Shown piece by piece: positions 9,331-18,091 of a stretch of DNA of 64,000 nucleotides (positions are counted from its first letter, which is position 1; every line of letters starts with the position of its first letter). The notes beneath the pieces are model-generated. The model was not told the origin of the DNA, searched no databases, and saw only the letters and a program-made list of their open reading frames with translations. Both the position numbers and the translations under genes were made by a program. Location: contig NZ_JBNRLS010000003.1 in NCBI RefSeq assembly GCF_050379415.1, forward strand, positions 124,001 to 188,000. The letters are read 5' to 3'. This DNA is from Marinobacter sp050379415. GTDB taxonomy: Bacteria > Pseudomonadota > Gammaproteobacteria > Pseudomonadales > Oleiphilaceae.

Positions 9331-10449
9331 ATGAGACATCAACCCTGGCGGGTGAACACCGGCCTGAGCGTTTGTCTTGGCGTCCTGGCCGCTCCGGTGG
9401 CCTTTGCCCAATCGACTGGCACCGAGCCGCCCGGGGATTTGTCCGCCGAGCAATGCGCGCTTATTGAAAACGGGGTTCGCAGGCTCGCCTGTTTCGATCG
9501 GGTGTTCAAGGCGGGTAAGGAAAGACAGGCGGCCAGCGAGGATGAACAGGAGCAGGCCGAGGAGTCCTTGAGCGAGGAGCTGCCTCTGGCGGGCGGAGAA
9601 GGCCAGGAGGAATCTGAGCTTCCAGAGGACGACGACAGCGTTATGAATGCGTTGCTGGAGCAGTATGTCGCTACGGAAAAAGCGATCTTTTCGTTCTCTG
9701 GCAGTTTTGTGGGCCATCGTCCGACCTATATCCTGCCTCTCACCTGGACCGATGATACCAACCCTTTCCCTTCCAGTCCGCGTTTGGGGACCACGGGCTA
9801 TGACTACGAGCTGCGCAAAGAGGAGGCCAAATATCAGATCAGCTTCAAGGTACCCTTGCTGACGGGCCTTCTGGAAGATCGGACTACTCTTTGGTTCGGC
9901 TATACCCAGCAATCCTTCTGGCAGGTCTACAACCAGGATGAGTCGGCTCCGTTTCGTGAGACCAATTACGAGCCCGAGCTCTTCCTGCGCTACCAGACCA
10001 ACTGGGATCTTGGGCCGGGCACGTTGAACGGCGTGACCATCGGTTTCAGTCACCAGTCCAACGGCCAGTCCGAACCAAGGTCCCGGAGCTGGAATCGGAT
10101 CGTGGGCCGCGCGGCCTACAGTTACGGGCGCTGGTTGTTCATGGTGCAACCCTGGTACCGGATTCCGGAGAGCAGCAACGATGATAATGCCGATATCGAG
10201 CGGTACCTCGGTCATGCCAATTACCAGGTGGTGTACAAGTTGACGGAGGACCGGACGTTTTCGTTGCGGCTGATGAATAATTTGCGGTCGGATAACCGGA
10301 CGTCTGTTGAGTTTGGGTACAGTTTTCCGATGGGCGAGACGCTTAAGGGGTTCTTTCAGTATTACAACGGGTATGGGGAGAGTCTGATTGACTATAACCA
10401 CCGGATTGAGAGGTTCGGGATCGGGATTATGTTGAACGACTGGCTTTAA
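9331..10449 (+). CDS. pldA: outer membrane phospholipase A (OMPLA)
   Basis: A 372-residue beta-barrel enzyme with a signal peptide ending near AFAQ. An acidic, Glu/Asp-rich segment (about residues 60-105) precedes the barrel, longer than in E. coli. The catalytic motif is intact: His241 and Ser243 in SHQSNG and Asn255 in RSWNR, with the same 14-residue His-to-Asn spacing as His142/Asn156 of E. coli OMPLA. It hydrolyses phospholipids mislocalised to the outer leaflet and is calcium-dependent on dimerisation in the family. Barrel strands with alternating aromatic residues continue to the C-terminal LNDWL. Confidence 0.94.
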   Translation: MRHQPWRVNTGLSVCLGVLAAPVAFAQSTGTEPPGDLSAEQCALIENGVRRLACFDRVFKAGKERQAASEDEQEQAEESLSEELPLAGGEGQEESELPEDDDSVMNALLEQYVATEKAIFSFSGSFVGHRPTYILPLTWTDDTNPFPSSPRLGTTGYDYELRKEEAKYQISFKVPLLTGLLEDRTTLWFGYTQQSFWQVYNQDESAPFRETNYEPELFLRYQTNWDLGPGTLNGVTIGFSHQSNGQSEPRSRSWNRIVGRAAYSYGRWLFMVQPWYRIPESSNDDNADIERYLGHANYQVVYKLTEDRTFSLRLMNNLRSDNRTSVEFGYSFPMGETLKGFFQYYNGYGESLIDYNHRIERFGIGIMLNDWL

Positions 10450-10490
10450 CTTTGTTTCAAAACCAGAGCATGCAAGAGTCCGGAGGAAGG

Positions 10491-10604
10491 CAAGGTGGCC
10501 GATACCACCGTCTGAAACACGCTCCTTGCGGCACGTCCATGTGACGCTTGAGCTCCGCCATCCATGGCTCCGCACAGTTTCAGACGGTGGTATCGGCCAC
10601 CTTG
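10491..10604. repeat. long perfect inverted repeat between convergent genes
   Basis: Bases 10491-10518 and 10577-10604 are perfect 28-base reverse complements, with two more matching pairs outside them and an imperfect extension (AGTCCGG at 10477-10483 against CCGGACT at 10607-10613). The spacer of 58 bases is itself GC-rich and contains CTCCGCCATCCATGG. It sits between the convergent ends of pldA and the phosphomannomutase gene. There is no T-run, so it is not a classical terminator. It could be a processed RNA hairpin or a copy of a dispersed intergenic repeat. Confidence 0.85.
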
Positions 10605-10633
10605 CCCCGGACTATTGGCGTCAGCCGTCCGCG

Positions 10634-11992
10634 TTATCCTTCCTCGTTCAGCCTGTCCATTTCTGCCAATAGTTCTTGTGTCTTTTCTTCCATCAACGGG
10701 ATATTCGCCCTTGATTCCACGTTCAAACGCACAACCGGCTCGGTGTTGGACATCCGGAGGTTGAAGCGCCAGTCGTCGAATTCGATGCTGACACCATCCA
10801 CGTGGCTGACACTTTTGGCGCCAACGCCGTATTTGGCCTCGATTGCCGCAATCACTTTGGGGGGATCGGCGATGGTGCGGTTGATTTCGCCGCTGGCCGG
10901 GTAGGCTTCGATTCGGGCGTCGATCAACGACGACAGGGTCTGACCGGACTGGCAGAGGCGTTCGGCGACCAGCAGCCAGGGGATCATGCCGCTGTCGCAG
11001 TAGGCGAAGTCGCGGAAGTAGTGGTGGGCGCTCATTTCACCACCATAGACGGCGTCTTCGTCGCGCATTCTTTGTTTGATGAAGGCGTGGCCGGTTTTGC
11101 TTTCGATGGCTTCGCCGCCGGCGGCTTTGACCAGGTCGAGGGTGTTCCAGGTGAGGCGGGGGTCGTGGATGACTTTGCCGCCGCCGGTCTTGCGCAGGAA
11201 CTGGTCGGCCAGCAGGCCGACGATGTAGTAGCCCTCGATGAAGCGGCCGTTTTCATCAAAGAAAAAGCAGCGGTCGTAGTCGCCGTCCCAGGCGACGCCC
11301 ATGGCGGCCCCCTGCTCGATCACGGCATCGGCCGTGGCCGCCCGGTTTTCCGGGAGGATGGGGTTGGGCACGCCGTTGGGGAAGTGGCCGTCCGGCTGGT
11401 GGTGGACCTTGATGAACTCGAAGGGCAGGTGCTGCTCCAATTCGTCGATCACCAGACCCGCGCCGCCGTTACCGGCGTTGCAAACAATGGTCATGGGTTT
11501 GAGTGAGGCGGCATCGACGTAGCCAAGCAGGTGGTCCACGTAGGCACTCATCACTTCCAGTGGTTCGTATTGACCTTGCTGCGGCGCATCGGCAAATGGC
11601 TCCAGTACGCGGTCTCGGATCTCGTTGAGGCCATTGTCGGAGCTGATCGGCCGGGATTCGGGGCCGACCATTTTCATGCCGTTGTGGTCTTTGGGGTTGT
11701 GGCTGGCGGTGACCATAATGCCGCCGTCCATCTTGTAGTGGCTGGTGGCGAAGTACACCTGCTCGGTGCCGCACAGGCCAATGTCGAACACATCAGCGCC
11801 AGCGGCCATCAGGCCGGAGCTCAGGGCTTCAGCGATTTCCGGGCTGGAGAGCCGGATGTCGTAACCGACGATGACTTTTTTTGCGCCGGTCACTTCCACG
11901 TAGGCACGGCCGATTTTTTCGGCAAGAGTCGGGTTGAGCTGGTCCGGCACACGACCACGCAGGTCGTATGCCTTGAAGCAGGACAGGTCCAT
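10634..11992 (-). CDS. phosphomannomutase/phosphoglucomutase
   Basis: A 452-residue alpha-D-phosphohexomutase. The phosphoserine loop TASHNP (Ser97), the metal-binding DGDYDR loop, the sugar-specificity region around GEMSAHHYF and the C-terminal phosphate-binding SNTEP loop are all present. It interconverts hexose 6-phosphate and 1-phosphate, feeding GDP-mannose and other nucleotide sugars for surface polysaccharide. Length and motifs match the ManB/CpsG/AlgC group; whether it prefers mannose or uses glucose as well (AlgC-like) cannot be told by eye. It ends next to the long inverted repeat. Confidence 0.92.
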   Translation of the reverse strand: MDLSCFKAYDLRGRVPDQLNPTLAEKIGRAYVEVTGAKKVIVGYDIRLSSPEIAEALSSGLMAAGADVFDIGLCGTEQVYFATSHYKMDGGIMVTASHNPKDHNGMKMVGPESRPISSDNGLNEIRDRVLEPFADAPQQGQYEPLEVMSAYVDHLLGYVDAASLKPMTIVCNAGNGGAGLVIDELEQHLPFEFIKVHHQPDGHFPNGVPNPILPENRAATADAVIEQGAAMGVAWDGDYDRCFFFDENGRFIEGYYIVGLLADQFLRKTGGGKVIHDPRLTWNTLDLVKAAGGEAIESKTGHAFIKQRMRDEDAVYGGEMSAHHYFRDFAYCDSGMIPWLLVAERLCQSGQTLSSLIDARIEAYPASGEINRTIADPPKVIAAIEAKYGVGAKSVSHVDGVSIEFDDWRFNLRMSNTEPVVRLNVESRANIPLMEEKTQELLAEMDRLNEEG

Positions 11993-12001
11993 TGTCGGGG
12001 G

Positions 12002-12478
12002 TTACTCCGCTGCAGAGGATTGAAGCTGGATATAGTTCTGGATACCCATCTGGGCAATCATTTCCAGCTGGGTTTCCAGCCAGTCGATATGCTCTTCCTC
12101 GCTGTCCAGGATGCTTCGGAACAGTTGCCGGCTGGTGTAGTCCTGGATCTCTTCGCAGTAGGCGATGGCTTCTTTCAGATCGGTGTGGGCAATCTGCTCG
12201 AGCTTGAGGTCGCAGGAGATCATTTCCTCGACGTTCTCGCCGATCAGTAGTTTGTTCAGGTCCTGCAGGTTGGGCAGGCCCTCGAGGAACAGGATGCGCT
12301 CGATCAGCTGATCGGCGTGTTTCATCTCGTCAATGGATTCCTCGTACTCCTTGGCGGCCAGCTTGCTGATACCCCAATCCTTGTACATGCGGGAGTGGAG
12401 GAAATACTGGTTGATGGCGGTCAACTCGTTGGCGAGGACCTTGTTGAGGTACTGGATAACCTTCTTGTCGCCTTTCAT
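12002..12478 (-). CDS. bfr: bacterioferritin, haem-binding type
   Basis: A 158-residue four-helix subunit of the 24-mer iron store. The haem ligand Met52 lies in IDEMKHAD, and ferroxidase residues Glu18, Glu51 and His54 are present, as is the EEEHIDWLE motif carrying the second Glu and His. It oxidises Fe(II) and stores it as a ferric mineral. The gene follows bfd on the same strand with about 90 bp between, the usual bfd-bfr arrangement, in which Bfd delivers electrons to release the iron. Confidence 0.95.
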   Translation of the reverse strand: MKGDKKVIQYLNKVLANELTAINQYFLHSRMYKDWGISKLAAKEYEESIDEMKHADQLIERILFLEGLPNLQDLNKLLIGENVEEMISCDLKLEQIAHTDLKEAIAYCEEIQDYTSRQLFRSILDSEEEHIDWLETQLEMIAQMGIQNYIQLQSSAAE

Positions 12479-12567
12479 AGCGGGACTCCCTGATGGCTTG
12501 GTGAATCAGCCTTTTAGGATAGCCCCTTATCGGGCAAGAGAAAAATACAGTGAGGCAATAACTGCAC

Positions 12568-12774
12568 TCAGGCCGGTTGCGCGAGCATATTGGCCATAGC
12601 CAGGTAATCCGGCGAGCGGCTCTCCCGGAGAATTTCCCGCGCGGTGCAGGCACAGCGACCGCACTGGGTACCCACACCCAGTTCCTTGCCCAGCTGGCGC
12701 ATGGAGGAAACGCCGTTTTCGGCCGCTTCGCGGATTTCCCGATCGGTTACCCCGTGGCAAAGGCAGACGTACAT
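12568..12774 (-). CDS. bfd: bacterioferritin-associated ferredoxin
   Basis: A 68-residue [2Fe-2S] protein with the four cluster ligands Cys4, Cys6, Cys38 and Cys41 (YVCLCHG and QCGRC), the invariant Bfd pattern. It docks on haem-type bacterioferritin and reduces stored iron for mobilisation. It is directly upstream of bfr on the same strand. A Fur-like AT-rich site lies about 30 bases before its start, suggesting induction under iron starvation. Confidence 0.93.
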   Translation of the reverse strand: MYVCLCHGVTDREIREAAENGVSSMRQLGKELGVGTQCGRCACTAREILRESRSPDYLAMANMLAQPA

Positions 12775-12799
12775 AGCAATAACTCACCAACGGTTATAA

Positions 12800-12828
12800 A
12801 AGTTAGTGATAATTATTGCTATTACCAT
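12800..12828 (-). promoter_or_regulatory. putative Fur box upstream of bfd
   Basis: On the minus strand the segment reads AATAGCAATAATTATCACTA, resembling tandem GATAAT hexamers of the Fur consensus, 30-50 bases before the bfd start. Bfd genes are commonly Fur-repressed, which supports the reading. The match is partial and by eye only. Confidence 0.45.
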
Positions 12829-12879
12829 CCGAGAATGCAACCCCGTTGGATCAATTTTATGCAACGGCGCGTTTCGGGC

Positions 12880-14166
12880 TTAACGGTCACGGGTCAGGTT
12901 CCGCCCCCCGGTCGCGGTAACCACGACGTTGTCTTCAATCCGAATGCCGCCGCAGCCCCGTAGCCGCTTGATCAGATCCTGGTTCAGGTACTGTCCCAGC
13001 TCCCCTTCCAGCAAGGGATCCAGCAACGACGGGATGAAATAGAGTCCGGGCTCGATGGTTACCACCATCCCCGGCTCGAGTCGGCGGGTCAGGCGCAGGA
13101 ACGGGGCATCTTCTGGTGGGGGCGTCGGCTTGCCGGCGACATCATGGACCTGCACGCCGAGGAAATGACCGATACCGTGGGGAAAGAACACCCGGGTGAT
13201 GCCCTGCTCGACGATGTCGTCGTCCTCCAATCCGGTCACCAGGCCGGTGGCCGAAAGCAAGGCGGCGATGCCCTGGTGGGCCTTGCGGTGGATCTCAATA
13301 TAATCCACCCCGGGCGCGACCATGTCGCACAGCCGGAGCTGGAGTCGCTCGAGGCCGTGGATCAGGGCGGCGAAATGGGATTCCCCGGGGCCCGCGGTGG
13401 TGCGGGTGATGTCGGAACAATAGCCCCGGAACCGGACGCCGGCATCGATCAGCAGGCTGCGACAATGGCCGGGGGGCTGGGTGTCGTAATACTGGTAGTG
13501 CAACGTGCCGGCATGGTCGTTCAGGCCGATGATACTGTGATACGGCGCGTCGGCTTCCCGCTGCCGGGTTGCCTGCTGATAGGCAAGGCTGATCCCGAAT
13601 TCGCTCTCGCCGTCGGCGAAGGCGTCCCGGGCCGCCCGGTGCCCGGCCATTGCCAGATTATTGGCCTGCGCCAGGCATTCAATTTCGTAGGGGGTCTTGC
13701 GCACCCGGGTTTCATCGAGGGCCCTGAGCAGGTTCTCCGGGTTGGACTCCCCGGGCACGCCATCCAGCAGAGCAGGATCCCCGATCACCGCCAGACTGCC
13801 CGGATCATCCAGCACCGGCGCCTTGGGCGACTGACTGCTGCGAACCTCGATAAACGTCTGCCAGGGTTCTTCCGACAACGGCTGGTTGGCGTGCCAGAAA
13901 TCCACCGGCTCGTACAGCCACAGCACCGGCTTATGCTCCGCCCGTATCCAGAGCCAGCAGTGATCGCGGCCGGTCAGCCCGGTCCAGTGCAGAAACGGGC
14001 CGTAGCCCTGGAAGTGCCAGGCCTGGTCGTCCCCGAAGCGATACGGGGCGGCACCGGAGGCAATCAGCAGGCTGTCGAATCCGTGATCCGCCAGCGCCGA
14101 TTCGTACCGGGCTTGCAGTTCTTCAAGGTGATCCAGTTGCAGTGACAGCAGGGCATGATCAGGCAT
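12880..14166 (-). CDS. pepQ: Xaa-Pro dipeptidase (prolidase, M24B; OPAA-like)
   Basis: A 428-residue metallopeptidase that cleaves X-Pro dipeptides. The dinuclear metal ligands are visible: Asp241 (LLIDAG), Asp252 (CSDITRT), the His in GIGHFLG (334), Glu372 (IEPG) and Glu411 (RIEDN). Spacing agrees with Alteromonas OPAA/prolidase, enzymes that also hydrolyse organophosphates as a side activity. It begins one base after the stop of the LysR gene upstream, so the two are translationally close and probably co-transcribed. Confidence 0.93.
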   Translation of the reverse strand: MPDHALLSLQLDHLEELQARYESALADHGFDSLLIASGAAPYRFGDDQAWHFQGYGPFLHWTGLTGRDHCWLWIRAEHKPVLWLYEPVDFWHANQPLSEEPWQTFIEVRSSQSPKAPVLDDPGSLAVIGDPALLDGVPGESNPENLLRALDETRVRKTPYEIECLAQANNLAMAGHRAARDAFADGESEFGISLAYQQATRQREADAPYHSIIGLNDHAGTLHYQYYDTQPPGHCRSLLIDAGVRFRGYCSDITRTTAGPGESHFAALIHGLERLQLRLCDMVAPGVDYIEIHRKAHQGIAALLSATGLVTGLEDDDIVEQGITRVFFPHGIGHFLGVQVHDVAGKPTPPPEDAPFLRLTRRLEPGMVVTIEPGLYFIPSLLDPLLEGELGQYLNQDLIKRLRGCGGIRIEDNVVVTATGGRNLTRDR

Positions 14167-14167
14167 G

Positions 14168-15073
14168 TCATTCTTCCAGTTGTTTCCAGAGATTCAAAAG
14201 ATCGTCCGAGCGGGCGTCCCGCAGTCGGATCAGGCGGATTTCCAGGGGCACGTCCCAGCGCTCATCGCCGGCCCGCACCAGGCTGCCGAACTGCTCGCTC
14301 TTCTCCGTCATCCGTTGTGGCAACCAGCCCATGCCGAAGCCCTGTTTGACCAGGGCCTTGATACTGGCCGACTGGGTGTTCTCGTTCAGCGGTAGCAGGT
14401 TGGCGGTCAGCTTTTGCCGCGCCAGGTGGCCCTCGATGGCGGACTGCAGAAATCCCCGATTATGATAGGCAATCAATGGCACCGGTTGCTCGGGACTACC
14501 CGGCAGGGAGAACCGCGGATGGCCCCGATCGTCGGAAACGCTGACCGGCACCAGGGATTCCCGGGCCAGTACCAGCCACTCAAAGTTGTCTCCGTTCAGC
14601 CGGTCACCCCAGGGCAGATCCGGATGCCAGTAACACAGCACCAAGTCACAATCGCCACCCTCCAGCGCCTCCAGAAACTGCTCGCCGACCCAATTCGTCG
14701 CTTTAAGATTGAGTTGCAGGCGCTCGGCAATTCCGGCATCCGTCGCCCAGCCCTGGTAAAAGTGAGAAAACAGCCCCTGGGTGGAGCCGACACTGATCCT
14801 TGCGGAGGCCTCCGCCTCAAGCGCCGCGATACGATCTTTTGTATCCCGCACATCCCGGGTGATCCGTTCACACAGCTCCCGGAAAACCTCCCCCGCCGGC
14901 GTCAGCGACAGCGGCAGGGTCTGGCGGTTGATCAGGGTGCTGCCCATGGCCTCTTCCAGCAGCTTGATACGCCGGCTGAACGTAGGCTGACTCACGTGCT
15001 GCAATTCGGCAGCACGTGAGAAATGGCGCGTGCGAACAAGCGCCAAAAAGTCTTCCAGCCAGCGTACTTCCAT
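14168..15073 (-). CDS. LysR-family transcriptional regulator (HypT-like subgroup)
   Basis: A 301-residue regulator with an N-terminal winged HTH (about residues 3-62: WLEDFLALVRTRHFSRAAE...VSQPTFSRRIKLLE) and a C-terminal effector domain (about 90-295). The N-terminus, with the unusual FSRRI recognition helix and FNRQ/INRQTLPL segment, resembles E. coli HypT (YjiE), a hypochlorite-response regulator; this is a subfamily resemblance only. It is immediately upstream of pepQ on the same strand, and its stop and the pepQ start are separated by one base, so it may control pepQ or the neighbouring peptide ABC operon. Confidence 0.88.
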   Translation of the reverse strand: MEVRWLEDFLALVRTRHFSRAAELQHVSQPTFSRRIKLLEEAMGSTLINRQTLPLSLTPAGEVFRELCERITRDVRDTKDRIAALEAEASARISVGSTQGLFSHFYQGWATDAGIAERLQLNLKATNWVGEQFLEALEGGDCDLVLCYWHPDLPWGDRLNGDNFEWLVLARESLVPVSVSDDRGHPRFSLPGSPEQPVPLIAYHNRGFLQSAIEGHLARQKLTANLLPLNENTQSASIKALVKQGFGMGWLPQRMTEKSEQFGSLVRAGDERWDVPLEIRLIRLRDARSDDLLNLWKQLEE

Positions 15074-15148
15074 GGAATCCCCTGAGGGTAAGCGATTGAA
15101 TGGGTTCGGGCGTCAATGCAGGCATCATAGCCCATCGAAGCGCACCCG

Positions 15149-16159
15149 TTACAACCGCCCCTCTTCCACCGCGTGGCATGCCACCTGAGTGCCACCATCG
15201 GTGGCGATCAGTTGGGGTACTTCCTGCCGGCACCGTTCATTTGCATAGGGACATCGGCCATGGAACACACAGCCGGATGGCAGATTCACAGGCGTCGGCA
15301 CTTCCCCTTTCAGACGGATGTGGCTGGGCCTGTCATCCTCCAGCTTGGGAATGGCAGAGAGCAGCGCCTGGGTGTAGGGATGCCGGGGCGTGGCAAACAG
15401 GGTCGCCGTGTCCGCCAACTCGCACACCCGCCCCAGGTACATCACCGCCACACGGGTGCCGAAATGCTCCACCACCGCCAGATCGTGGGTGATGAACAGG
15501 TACGTCAGCCCACGGCTTTCCTGTGCGTCCATCAGCAGGTTAAGCACCTGGGCCTGGATGGATACGTCCAGAGCCGAGATCGGCTCGTCGGCCACGATGA
15601 ACTCCGGGTCGACCGCCAGCGCCCGGGCGATGGCTATCCGCTGGCGCTGGCCGCCGGAGAACTCGTGGCCGAAACGAGCTCCCCAGTCCGGATCAATCCC
15701 CACCGAGTGCATCACCTCGTGGATCTTGTCCCGTATCTGGGTCTGTGACCAGTCCGGATGGTGGAAACGGATCGGTTCTTCCAGGGTCTGCTGGATGGTC
15801 ATCCGCGGGTTCAACGAGGCATAGGGATTCTGGAAGATCATCTGCATCTTGCGCCGATACGGCAGTGCCGACTTGCCATCCAGGTTATCGATGCGTTGAC
15901 CATCGTAATGGATCTCTCCGGCACTGGGAGAGATCAGCCCCATGACCGTACGAGCCACGGTGGACTTGCCACAGCCGGATTCGCCGACCACGCAAAGGGC
16001 CTCACCCTTCTGCACTTCCAGATCGACACCGTTGATGGCGTGAACAGCCTCCTGTTTTCGGCGGAAGCGCCCACCCTCAAAAGTGATTTGTTCAAGCAGA
16101 CTACCGGACAGGTCAAAACGCTTCTCCAGCCCGCGAATGCTTACCAAGGGGGAGGTCAT
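15149..16159 (-). CDS. dppF: dipeptide/oligopeptide ABC transporter ATPase (DppF-like)
   Basis: A 336-residue nucleotide-binding subunit. Walker A GESGCGKST, signature FSGGQRQRIAIARAL, Walker B IVADEPISALD and the H-loop FITHDLAVV are intact, and the C-terminal oligopeptide-type extension with its cysteine cluster (CVFHGRCPYANERC) is present. It pairs with the adjacent DppD-like ATPase to power peptide import. The start ATG overlaps the upstream stop by 4 bases. Last gene of the operon. Confidence 0.92.
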   Translation of the reverse strand: MTSPLVSIRGLEKRFDLSGSLLEQITFEGGRFRRKQEAVHAINGVDLEVQKGEALCVVGESGCGKSTVARTVMGLISPSAGEIHYDGQRIDNLDGKSALPYRRKMQMIFQNPYASLNPRMTIQQTLEEPIRFHHPDWSQTQIRDKIHEVMHSVGIDPDWGARFGHEFSGGQRQRIAIARALAVDPEFIVADEPISALDVSIQAQVLNLLMDAQESRGLTYLFITHDLAVVEHFGTRVAVMYLGRVCELADTATLFATPRHPYTQALLSAIPKLEDDRPSHIRLKGEVPTPVNLPSGCVFHGRCPYANERCRQEVPQLIATDGGTQVACHAVEEGRL

Positions 16160-17154
16160 GATTCGGCCTCCTGCATGCGTTCCTCCTGCTCAATCAGGTT
16201 GGCAACTTCGTAACAGGCCACATCGACATTGCCCGAACGCACATACTCCGGCATGGAATGCTTGCACTGTTCGGTGGCGAAATTACAGCGGGGGTGGAAC
16301 GGGCAGCCCGACGGCACATTCTTCAGCGACGGCATTGAGCCAGGTATCTGGAACAGCCGCTCACCAGGCTCACCCATTTGTGGCAGCGCGTTGATCAATC
16401 CCTGGGTGTAGGGGTGCTGGGCATCGTTGATGATTTCCCGGGTCGGGCCCTGTTCGATGATTCGGCCGGAGTACATGACCAGCATCCGCTGGGTAACCTG
16501 GGAGACCACGCCGAGGTCGTGGGTGATCAGCATCAGCGCCACATTCTCTTGCTCGCAGAGGTTCAGCAGCAGGTCCATGATCTCTGCCTGAATGGTCACA
16601 TCCAAAGCCGTCGTAGGCTCATCGGCAATGATGATTTCCGGATCGAGCAGCAGCGCAATGGCAATAATCACCCGCTGGCGCATGCCGCCGGACAGTTCAT
16701 GGGGATACTGGTCCAGGCGCTTCTCGGGAGAGGGAATCTGCACTTTCTGAAGCCGGTCCAGAGCAATGGCCCGGGCTTCTTTTTTGCTGATCTTACGGTG
16801 CGCCAGGATGGCCTCCGCCATCTGGGTTCCAATGGTGAGCACCGGATTGAGAGTCATCATCGGGTCCTGGAAGATCATGGCAATGCGGTTGCCGCGGATC
16901 TTGCGCAGCTCCCGTTCGCTCATGGCGGCCAGATCCTTGCCTTCGAACAGAATCTGCCCGCCGGCAATGTAGCCAGGCTTGGCAATCAGATTGAGGACGG
17001 AGAAGGCCGCCACGGACTTACCGGCGCCGGATTCCCCCACCAGGCCCAGCCGTTCGCCCTTGTCCAGGGTAAAGCTGATGCCCCGCAGGGCGGTCAGGTC
17101 GCCGCCGCGCACCGCGAAGCGCACATCCAGGTTTTTAACTTCCAACAGTGCCAT
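16156..17154 (-). CDS. dppD: dipeptide/oligopeptide ABC transporter ATPase (DppD-like)
   Basis: A 332-residue ATPase with Walker A GESGAGKSV, signature LSGGMRQRVIIAIAL, Walker B IIADEPTTALD and H-loop LITHDLGVV. The C-terminal CPFHPRCNFATEQC motif is the oligopeptide-transporter extension, reported in relatives to bind an Fe-S cluster or stabilise the dimer. It lies 4 bases after the DppC-like permease gene and overlaps dppF by 4 bases. Confidence 0.92.
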   Translation of the reverse strand: MALLEVKNLDVRFAVRGGDLTALRGISFTLDKGERLGLVGESGAGKSVAAFSVLNLIAKPGYIAGGQILFEGKDLAAMSERELRKIRGNRIAMIFQDPMMTLNPVLTIGTQMAEAILAHRKISKKEARAIALDRLQKVQIPSPEKRLDQYPHELSGGMRQRVIIAIALLLDPEIIIADEPTTALDVTIQAEIMDLLLNLCEQENVALMLITHDLGVVSQVTQRMLVMYSGRIIEQGPTREIINDAQHPYTQGLINALPQMGEPGERLFQIPGSMPSLKNVPSGCPFHPRCNFATEQCKHSMPEYVRSGNVDVACYEVANLIEQEERMQEAES

Positions 17155-17158
17155 GGTG

Positions 17159-18091
17159 TTACCCCTTGTACAGCCGTGGGTTCATCACATCCCGCAACCA
17201 GTCACCCAACAGGTTGATGACCAGTACGAGCACCACCAGCACCAGACCCGGGATCAGGGTGATCCACCAGGAACCGCTCTGGATGTAGTCAAAGCCGGAC
17301 TTGATCAGCGAGCCCAGGGACGGCTGGGTTTCCGGCATGCCGAGACCGAGGAACGACAACGCCGCCTCGGAAATGATGGCGTTGGCGATCTGGACCGTCG
17401 CGATGACAAAGATCGGCGACAGGGTGTTGGGCAGGATGTGCCGGAACATGATCCGGCGGGTGCCGAAGCCCATGACCTTGGCTGCGTCGACATATTCCTT
17501 CTTTTTCTCCGCCAGCACCGAGGCGCGCACGGTGCGGGCAATCTGTGGCCACTCGGCCACCCCGATGATGAAGATCAGCATGTAGATAGCGATCTCACCA
17601 AACATCAGGTTGCCGAAGCTGGCCTTGAACACCGCACCCACGATGATGGCCACCATCAATGTAGAGAACGACAGCTGCACGTCGGCAATGCGCATCAGGA
17701 TGGCATCCACCTTGCCGCCCAGATAGCCGGCCAGCAAGCCGAACAGGATGCCCAGGAAGGCCTGCAGAATCACTGCTCCGAAGCCGATCATCAGGGACAC
17801 CCGGGTGCCATAGAGGATGGTCGAGAGCAGATCCCGGCCCTGGGCATCAGTACCCAGCGGGAAGGCGGGATCCGATCCGCTCATCCCCACCGGCGGCAGC
17901 TCGGAGTTCATGATGTTGATCTGCGCCAGATCATAGGGGTCGGTGGGTGCCAGCAGCGGCGCAAAAATGGCCGCCAGCACCATCAGCAGCAGCACGGCAA
18001 AACTGGCAATAGCCACCTTGTCGCGCTTGAAGCTGTACCAGAAGAAGGACTCGCGGAAGCGGTCCCAGCGGGAAACCGTTGCCGTTGTCAT
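17159..18091 (-). CDS. dppC: dipeptide/oligopeptide ABC transporter permease (DppC-like)
   Basis: A 310-residue inner-membrane permease with an N-terminal cytoplasmic tail, a first transmembrane helix (VAIASFAVLLLMVLAAIFA), a periplasmic loop with PLGTDAQGRDLLST (typical of DppC/OppC), and five further helices with the EAA coupling motif near EKKKEYVDAAKVMGFG. It forms the channel with the DppB-like protein. Its start overlaps the DppB stop by 4 bases. Confidence 0.92.
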   Translation of the reverse strand: MTTATVSRWDRFRESFFWYSFKRDKVAIASFAVLLLMVLAAIFAPLLAPTDPYDLAQINIMNSELPPVGMSGSDPAFPLGTDAQGRDLLSTILYGTRVSLMIGFGAVILQAFLGILFGLLAGYLGGKVDAILMRIADVQLSFSTLMVAIIVGAVFKASFGNLMFGEIAIYMLIFIIGVAEWPQIARTVRASVLAEKKKEYVDAAKVMGFGTRRIMFRHILPNTLSPIFVIATVQIANAIISEAALSFLGLGMPETQPSLGSLIKSGFDYIQSGSWWITLIPGLVLVVLVLVINLLGDWLRDVMNPRLYKG

